A program made the translations under genes and the position numbers. A stretch of 8,977 bases of DNA from Oscillospiraceae bacterium (GTDB taxonomy: Bacteria > Bacillota > Clostridia > Oscillospirales > Ruminococcaceae). Numbering within the stretch: the first letter of the stretch is position 1; each line of letters opens with the position of its first letter. The DNA is taken from positions 1 to 8,977 of the forward strand of contig DXNX01000097.1 in assembly GCA_019413245.1 (NCBI GenBank), read 5' to 3'. The notes under the pieces were generated by a model. It did no database searches, had not been told where the DNA came from, and was given only the letters and a program-made list of their open reading frames with translations. This document shows, piece after piece, positions 4,886 through 8,977 of this stretch.

Positions 4886-6066
4886 AACTGCTGCATCTGG
4901 GGGACCTGCACCTGGGCAAGCGGGTGAACGGGTTCGATTTTCTGGACGACCAGCGCTATATCCTGAACGAGGTGCTGGCCCTGTGCGAGGAACACGCCGT
5001 GCAGGCGGTGGTGCTGGCCGGGGATATCTACGACGCCCCCGTGCCCCCTGCCGCCGCCGTGACCCTGCTGGACTGGTTCCTGACCGAGCTCACCGGCAAA
5101 GGGATACAAGTGCTGGCAGTGTCCGGCAACCATGACAGCGCCGACCGCCTGGACTACGCCGCCGCCCTGCTGGCCCGGCAAGGCGTACACATAGCCGGGC
5201 GTTTCACCGGGAAAGTACGCATTGCCGAAATTTCCGGGGACACCCCGGTGGAATTCTGCCTGCTGCCCTTTGTGCGTCCGGCCACCGTGCGCCACTACCT
5301 GCCGGACGCGGACATCACCGACCAGGACACCGCCGTGGCCGCCGCCCTGTCCACCCTGCCGCCCCGCCGGGAGGGCGTGGCCCGGGTGCTGGTGGCCCAC
5401 CAGACGGTGCTGGGCGGCGGGGCTTTGCCCCAGTGTGCGGGCAGCGAGAGCATTGCCCCCGACCTGAGCAGTGCGGCATCGAACGCCGGGGCCGGTGTGA
5501 ACATAGGTACGCTGGATGCGGTGAACGCCGCCCGCTTTGGGGAGAATGGCGGCTTTGATTATGTGGCCCTGGGTCACATCCACCGCCCCCAGACCGCCGG
5601 GGCGCCCAACATCCGGTACGCCGGGGCGCCTTTGTGTTACAGCCTGGACGAGGCCGGCGCGCAGAAGAGCGCCGTGCTGGTGACCCTGACCGCTGCCGGA
5701 GCCGAGACCGAGCTGCTGCCCCTGCATCCCCGCCGGGCCATGCGCCACCTGACCGGTCCCCTGGCCGAGCTCACCGACCCCGCCCGGGTGACCGACGCCG
5801 AAGACTACATCTGGGCCACCCTCACCGACGACACGCCCCAGCCCGACGCCATGGCGGTGCTGCGGGCGGCTTACCCCAACGCCATGCGGCTGGACTACGC
5901 CCCCCGGGGCACCGGCCCGGATTACGGTGCCGAGGCAGCCGCCGCGGTGCGGCAAAAGAGCTTTGAGGAGCTGTTTTCCGCCTTTTTTGAGCAGATGAAC
6001 GGCCGCCCCCTCACCGAAGCGGAGACCGCCGCCCTGAACGAGATGCGAGAGGAGGCCCGGTCATGA
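4882..6066 (+). CDS. sbcD: Nuclease SbcCD subunit D (Mre11-type nuclease)
   Basis: The 394-residue nuclease subunit of SbcCD, which cuts hairpins and protein-blocked DNA ends and acts in double-strand-break processing. The calcineurin-like phosphoesterase motifs are complete: D8 and H10 in GDLHLGK, D48 in GDIYD, N83 and H84 in GNHDS, H173 in VAHQ, and H232 and H234 in GHIH. These residues bind two Mn ions in the family. The C-terminal part (about 285-394) should carry the capping domain and the helices that bind SbcC. MKLLHLGDLH is the classic N-terminus, so I choose ATG 4882, not the far upstream in-frame ATGs. The region after VAHQTVLGGG (about 181-210) looks longer than I recall for SbcD. 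It overlaps the GNAT stop and the sbcC start by four bases each. Confidence 0.95.
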   Translation: MKLLHLGDLHLGKRVNGFDFLDDQRYILNEVLALCEEHAVQAVVLAGDIYDAPVPPAAAVTLLDWFLTELTGKGIQVLAVSGNHDSADRLDYAAALLARQGVHIAGRFTGKVRIAEISGDTPVEFCLLPFVRPATVRHYLPDADITDQDTAVAAALSTLPPRREGVARVLVAHQTVLGGGALPQCAGSESIAPDLSSAASNAGAGVNIGTLDAVNAARFGENGGFDYVALGHIHRPQTAGAPNIRYAGAPLCYSLDEAGAQKSAVLVTLTAAGAETELLPLHPRRAMRHLTGPLAELTDPARVTDAEDYIWATLTDDTPQPDAMAVLRAAYPNAMRLDYAPRGTGPDYGAEAAAAVRQKSFEELFSAFFEQMNGRPLTEAETAALNEMREEARS

Positions 6067-8870
6067 AACCTTTGCGCCTGACCCTGTGCGCCTTCGGGCC
6101 TTATGCCGCCCGCACCACCCTGGACCTGACCGGGTTCGGCAACGGCGGGCTGTTCCTCATCAGCGGGGACACCGGCGCGGGCAAGACTGCCCTGTTCGAT
6201 GCCATCACCTTTGCGCTGTACGGCGAAGCCACCGGCGCCTATCGCTCCCCGGACATGCTGCGCAGCGATTTTGCCGACCCCAAGGATGAAACCTTTGTGG
6301 AGCTGACCTTCTCCCACCGGGGCCGGGAATACACCGTCACCCGCTCCCCCGAACAGACCCGCAAAAAGCAGCGGGGAGAAGGATTCACCACCGTTCCCGC
6401 CAAGGCCGCCCTGGTGCGGGAGCCGGAGGAGCCGGTCACCGGCACCAAGGCGGTGACCGGTGCGGTGTGCGGCCTGCTGGGCATCGACGCCAAGCAGTTT
6501 GCCCAGATCTCCATGATCGCCCAGAACGACTTTGCCCGGCTGCTCAACGCGTCCAGCGCCGACCGGGCGGAGATTTTGCGCCAGGTGTTCGACACCGGCG
6601 CCTACCGGAAGCTGGGCGATACCGCCCGCGCCCGGGCCACCCAGGCCGCCCAGGAGGCCAAGACTGCCGCCGAAGCGGTGCTCTTGCAGCTGGGGCGGCT
6701 GGAACCGGTGCCCGGCGTGCCGGAGAGTGAGGCTCTCGCCGACCTGCAGGCCGCCCGGGACCCCTACAAGGCCGCCGGGGCCCCTGCCCTGGCCCGGGCG
6801 CTCATCGAAGCCGACGAGAAAGCCCGCCGGACCGGGGAATCGGAACTGAAACAGCGGGATGATGCTGTTTCCGCTGCCGCCGCCAAAGCCGAGACCGCCC
6901 GCCAGGCCGCCGCCCTGCGCAGCCGCCTGCAGGCCGCCGAGGCCCAGGCCCAGGCCATGCTGGCCGAAGCCCCCGCCCGCCGGGAAGCCTGGGACAAGAC
7001 CGAGGCCCGCCGCCCGGAACTGGAGACTCTGGCCGCCCGGCTGGCCGAGCTGGACCGGCTGGCCCCCCAGTATGCGGCCCTGACCGAGGCCGAGACCGCC
7101 GCCCGGACTGCCCGCCAGACCCTGACCGCCGCCGAGCAGGCGGAAGCCAAAGCCCGGCAGGAGGTACAGAGCTGGGAGCAGCGCCGGGCCGACACCGACA
7201 AGGCCCTGGCCGACTGCGGGGAACCGGAAGCGGAGATTGCCCGGGGAGAAGCCCACGAGCAGACCGCCGATGGCCTGCTGCGGGACTGCAACGCCCTGCT
7301 CACCGACTGGAACGAATGGCAGCGGACCGAAGCGGTATACAACGACCGGCAGACCTCCTACCGCACCGCCCAGCACACCGCCGATGAGGCCGCCGCCCGC
7401 AGCGCCGACCTGCAGAAGCAGCTCAACGCCGCCCGGGCGGGCCTGCTGGCCCAGACCCTCACCGAGGGCAGCCCCTGCCCTGTCTGCGGCGCCACCCATC
7501 ACCCGGCCCCGGCCACTCTGGACCCCGGTCATGTGACCGAGGCCGACTGCGAAGCCGCTGCGGCCACCGCCGCCAAAGCCGCACGCACCGCCGCCGATGC
7601 CAGCGTCAAGGCCGGGCAGGCCGGGGAGCGGTGCCGGACCCAGAAGAACAATCTGTACAAAAGTGCCGATGCCTTTTTAGGCAAACGGCGCAAAGTCTAT
7701 ACCGGGGCCCCCGCCGCCGAGCTGGACGCCCCGGCCCTGCGGGGGGTGCTGCTGGAGCAGGCCGCCGCACTGGAAACCGGCCTTGCCAGGGTCCGGGCCG
7801 ACCTGAAAGCCGCCCGCGCCCGGGCAGACCGCCGCACCCGGCTTTCGCAGCAGGCCGCCGACCTGCAGTCCCGGGGTCCCGCCCTGAACCAGGCCCTGCA
7901 AACCGCCCAGACTGCCGCCGCCCAGGCCAAGGCCGACCTGGCCGGGGCCGAAGCCCGGCGGGAGGAGCTGCGCAAGGGTCTGCCCTACCCGGACAAGGCC
8001 GCCCTCACCGCCGAGCGCACCCGGGTGGCCGGGGCGCGGGATGCCCTGAACGCCGCGCTGGACGCCGCCGCCAAGGAGCGCGCCGCCTTTGACGCCCGGC
8101 TCAGTGAAGCCCAGGGCAAAGCCGCCGCCCTGCGCAAGGAGGCGGACACCGCCGGTGATACCGCTGTCCCCGAAGCCGCCGCGTCGGCCCTGCAAGCCGC
8201 CGAAACCGCCCGGGACGCTCTGCGCCGCAGCCTGCAGGCCACCGCCCACCGGCTGGAGACCAACCGCGCCGCCCTCACCGCCCTGGAAAAAGCCCTCACC
8301 GCCGGGGAATCCGCCCGGACCCGCAGCGCCATGCTGGACAACCTGTCCCGCACCATCAACGGCAACCTGTCCGGCAAGCCCAAGCTGCCTTTTGAGCAGT
8401 ATGTGCAGGCCTTCTACTTTGACGGGGTGGTGGCCGCCGCCAACCGCCGTTTCCGGCGCATGACCGGCGGGCAGTACCGCCTGCTGCGCCGCAACGACGG
8501 GGGCATCGCAGGCAAGACCGCCCTGGACCTGGACGTGTTCGACGCCTACACCGGCAAGACTCGCCCGGTGGGCAGTCTTTCGGGCGGGGAAAGTTTCCTG
8601 GCCGCCCTGAGCCTGGCGCTGGGCATCAGCGACACCATCCAGCAGAGCGCCGGGGGCGTGCAGGTGGACACCCTGTTCGTGGACGAAGGCTTCGGCACCC
8701 TGGACGCCGAAGCACTGGAAAAAGCCATTGAGACCCTCACCGCCCTGGCAGGCTCGGACAAGCTGGTGGGCATCATCAGCCATGTGGAAGCCCTGCAGGA
8801 CCGGGTACGCCGCAAGATCCTGGTGCACAAGACCCGCCGGGGCAGCACCGCCGAGATCGTGACCGAGTAA
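6063..8870 (+). CDS. sbcC: Nuclease SbcCD subunit C (Rad50-type SMC ATPase)
   Basis: A 935-residue ATPase that drives and gates SbcD. The split ABC head is intact: Walker A GDTGAGKT (35-42), Q-loop Q154 in MIAQNDF, signature LSGGE (839-843), Walker B with D874 and E875 in LFVDEGFGTLD, and the switch histidine H907 in IISH. Between the head halves lies a very alanine-rich coiled coil (about 185-750), broken by the zinc hook CPVC (472-475) with flanking GATHHP. The hook sits near the middle of the coil, as expected for dimerisation by a shared zinc ion. Overall length is within the SbcC/Rad50 range. The start follows AGAGGAGG (6048-6055) by 7 nt and overlaps the sbcD stop (ATGA). Alanine and GC richness create long meaningless antisense frames here. 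Confidence 0.96.
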   Translation: MKPLRLTLCAFGPYAARTTLDLTGFGNGGLFLISGDTGAGKTALFDAITFALYGEATGAYRSPDMLRSDFADPKDETFVELTFSHRGREYTVTRSPEQTRKKQRGEGFTTVPAKAALVREPEEPVTGTKAVTGAVCGLLGIDAKQFAQISMIAQNDFARLLNASSADRAEILRQVFDTGAYRKLGDTARARATQAAQEAKTAAEAVLLQLGRLEPVPGVPESEALADLQAARDPYKAAGAPALARALIEADEKARRTGESELKQRDDAVSAAAAKAETARQAAALRSRLQAAEAQAQAMLAEAPARREAWDKTEARRPELETLAARLAELDRLAPQYAALTEAETAARTARQTLTAAEQAEAKARQEVQSWEQRRADTDKALADCGEPEAEIARGEAHEQTADGLLRDCNALLTDWNEWQRTEAVYNDRQTSYRTAQHTADEAAARSADLQKQLNAARAGLLAQTLTEGSPCPVCGATHHPAPATLDPGHVTEADCEAAAATAAKAARTAADASVKAGQAGERCRTQKNNLYKSADAFLGKRRKVYTGAPAAELDAPALRGVLLEQAAALETGLARVRADLKAARARADRRTRLSQQAADLQSRGPALNQALQTAQTAAAQAKADLAGAEARREELRKGLPYPDKAALTAERTRVAGARDALNAALDAAAKERAAFDARLSEAQGKAAALRKEADTAGDTAVPEAAASALQAAETARDALRRSLQATAHRLETNRAALTALEKALTAGESARTRSAMLDNLSRTINGNLSGKPKLPFEQYVQAFYFDGVVAAANRRFRRMTGGQYRLLRRNDGGIAGKTALDLDVFDAYTGKTRPVGSLSGGESFLAALSLALGISDTIQQSAGGVQVDTLFVDEGFGTLDAEALEKAIETLTALAGSDKLVGIISHVEALQDRVRRKILVHKTRRGSTAEIVTE

Positions 8871-8885
8871 AAAAGGAGCGTTTGT

Positions 8886-8977
8886 ATGTCTCATTCTCTC
8901 TTACAGGAACAGCTGGAAGCCTGCGCCGCCGCCTGCTATCCCCTGCACATGCCCGGGCACAAGCGCCGGTGCACCCC
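8886..8977 (+). CDS. Orn/Lys/Arg decarboxylase-family PLP protein, N-terminal fragment
   Basis: Only the first 30 codons are inside the window. The translation begins MSHSLLQEQLEACAAACYPL and continues with HMPGHKR. The P-hM-PGHKR motif is characteristic of the N-terminus of the fold type I Orn/Lys/Arg decarboxylase family, in which this segment precedes the PLP domain. A good AAGGAG site (8873-8878) stands 7 nt before the ATG, and the gap after the sbcC stop is only 15 nt with no terminator, so it likely belongs to the same transcript. Whether it decarboxylates arginine, lysine or ornithine, or is one of the shorter family members of unclear substrate, needs the rest of the gene. Confidence 0.8.
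   Translation, partial: MSHSLLQEQLEACAAACYPLHMPGHKRRCT

Noticed and set aside
5922..7532. Minus-strand open frame of 536 codons opposite sbcC
   Set aside because: The Gly/Leu/Gln-rich translation mirrors the Ala-rich coiled coil of SbcC on the other strand. It has no ribosome binding site and no motif.
3096..8870. Anti-phage defence system built on SbcCD with GNAT and NusG-II proteins
   Set aside because: SbcC and SbcD are of ordinary length with standard motifs, codon use matches the neighbours, and there is no toxin, effector nuclease, integrase or phage gene. Housekeeping DNA repair explains the data better.
7677..8894. Minus-strand open frame of 405 codons opposite the sbcC 3' end
   Set aside because: Antisense shadow of the SbcC ATPase half, which has all its catalytic motifs on the plus strand.

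Overview
The window is GC-rich bacterial chromosome with Firmicute-type signals: purine-rich Shine-Dalgarno sites, TATAAT-type promoters and a U-tract terminator. Strong GC bias at third codon positions, together with the GC-rich hairpin repeat family at the left edge, suggests a high-GC Clostridia member of the Oscillospiraceae/Ruminococcaceae type (Faecalibacterium, Subdoligranulum or Gemmiger-like). This placement is inference from gene content, protein flavour and repeat style. No rRNA or tRNA is present to confirm it.

Left half (1-2990, mostly minus strand). Positions 8-187 hold two inverted copies of a small hairpin repeat plus a partial third copy, next to the 3' end of a threonine ammonia-lyase gene with a C-terminal ACT domain (197-1402, minus). 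This gene has its own near-consensus promoter at 1520-1548, a dyad just upstream of the -35, and a leader with a perfect 15-bp hairpin. Further right, and also on the minus strand, is a DapL-like class I aminotransferase (1753-2943). It has its own promoter (2994-3022) and ends in an intrinsic terminator (1688-1731), so the two minus-strand genes are separate transcription units.

Right half (3030-8977, plus strand). A divergent extended -10 promoter (3033-3061) starts a tightly packed operon: ribonuclease Z (rnz), a membrane-anchored stand-alone NusG domain II protein, a GNAT acetyltransferase, the nuclease SbcD, the ATPase SbcC, and the first 30 codons of an Orn/Lys/Arg decarboxylase-family protein cut by the window edge. 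Three of the five junctions are four-base ATGA stop/start overlaps and the other two are gaps of 15-24 nt with good ribosome binding sites. No terminator is visible inside, so co-transcription is likely. SbcC and SbcD form the Mre11/Rad50-type complex that opens and trims hairpin or blocked DNA ends. RNase Z matures tRNA 3' ends. The roles of the acetyltransferase and the NusG-II protein are not known from sequence.

No mobile-element genes, CRISPR array, phage genes or clear defence system were found. The coding content is ordinary housekeeping and metabolism. The points worth a second look lie mainly in the non-coding DNA (the inverted repeat pair, the ilvA leader and its upstream dyads) and in the make-up of the rnz-sbcDC operon.
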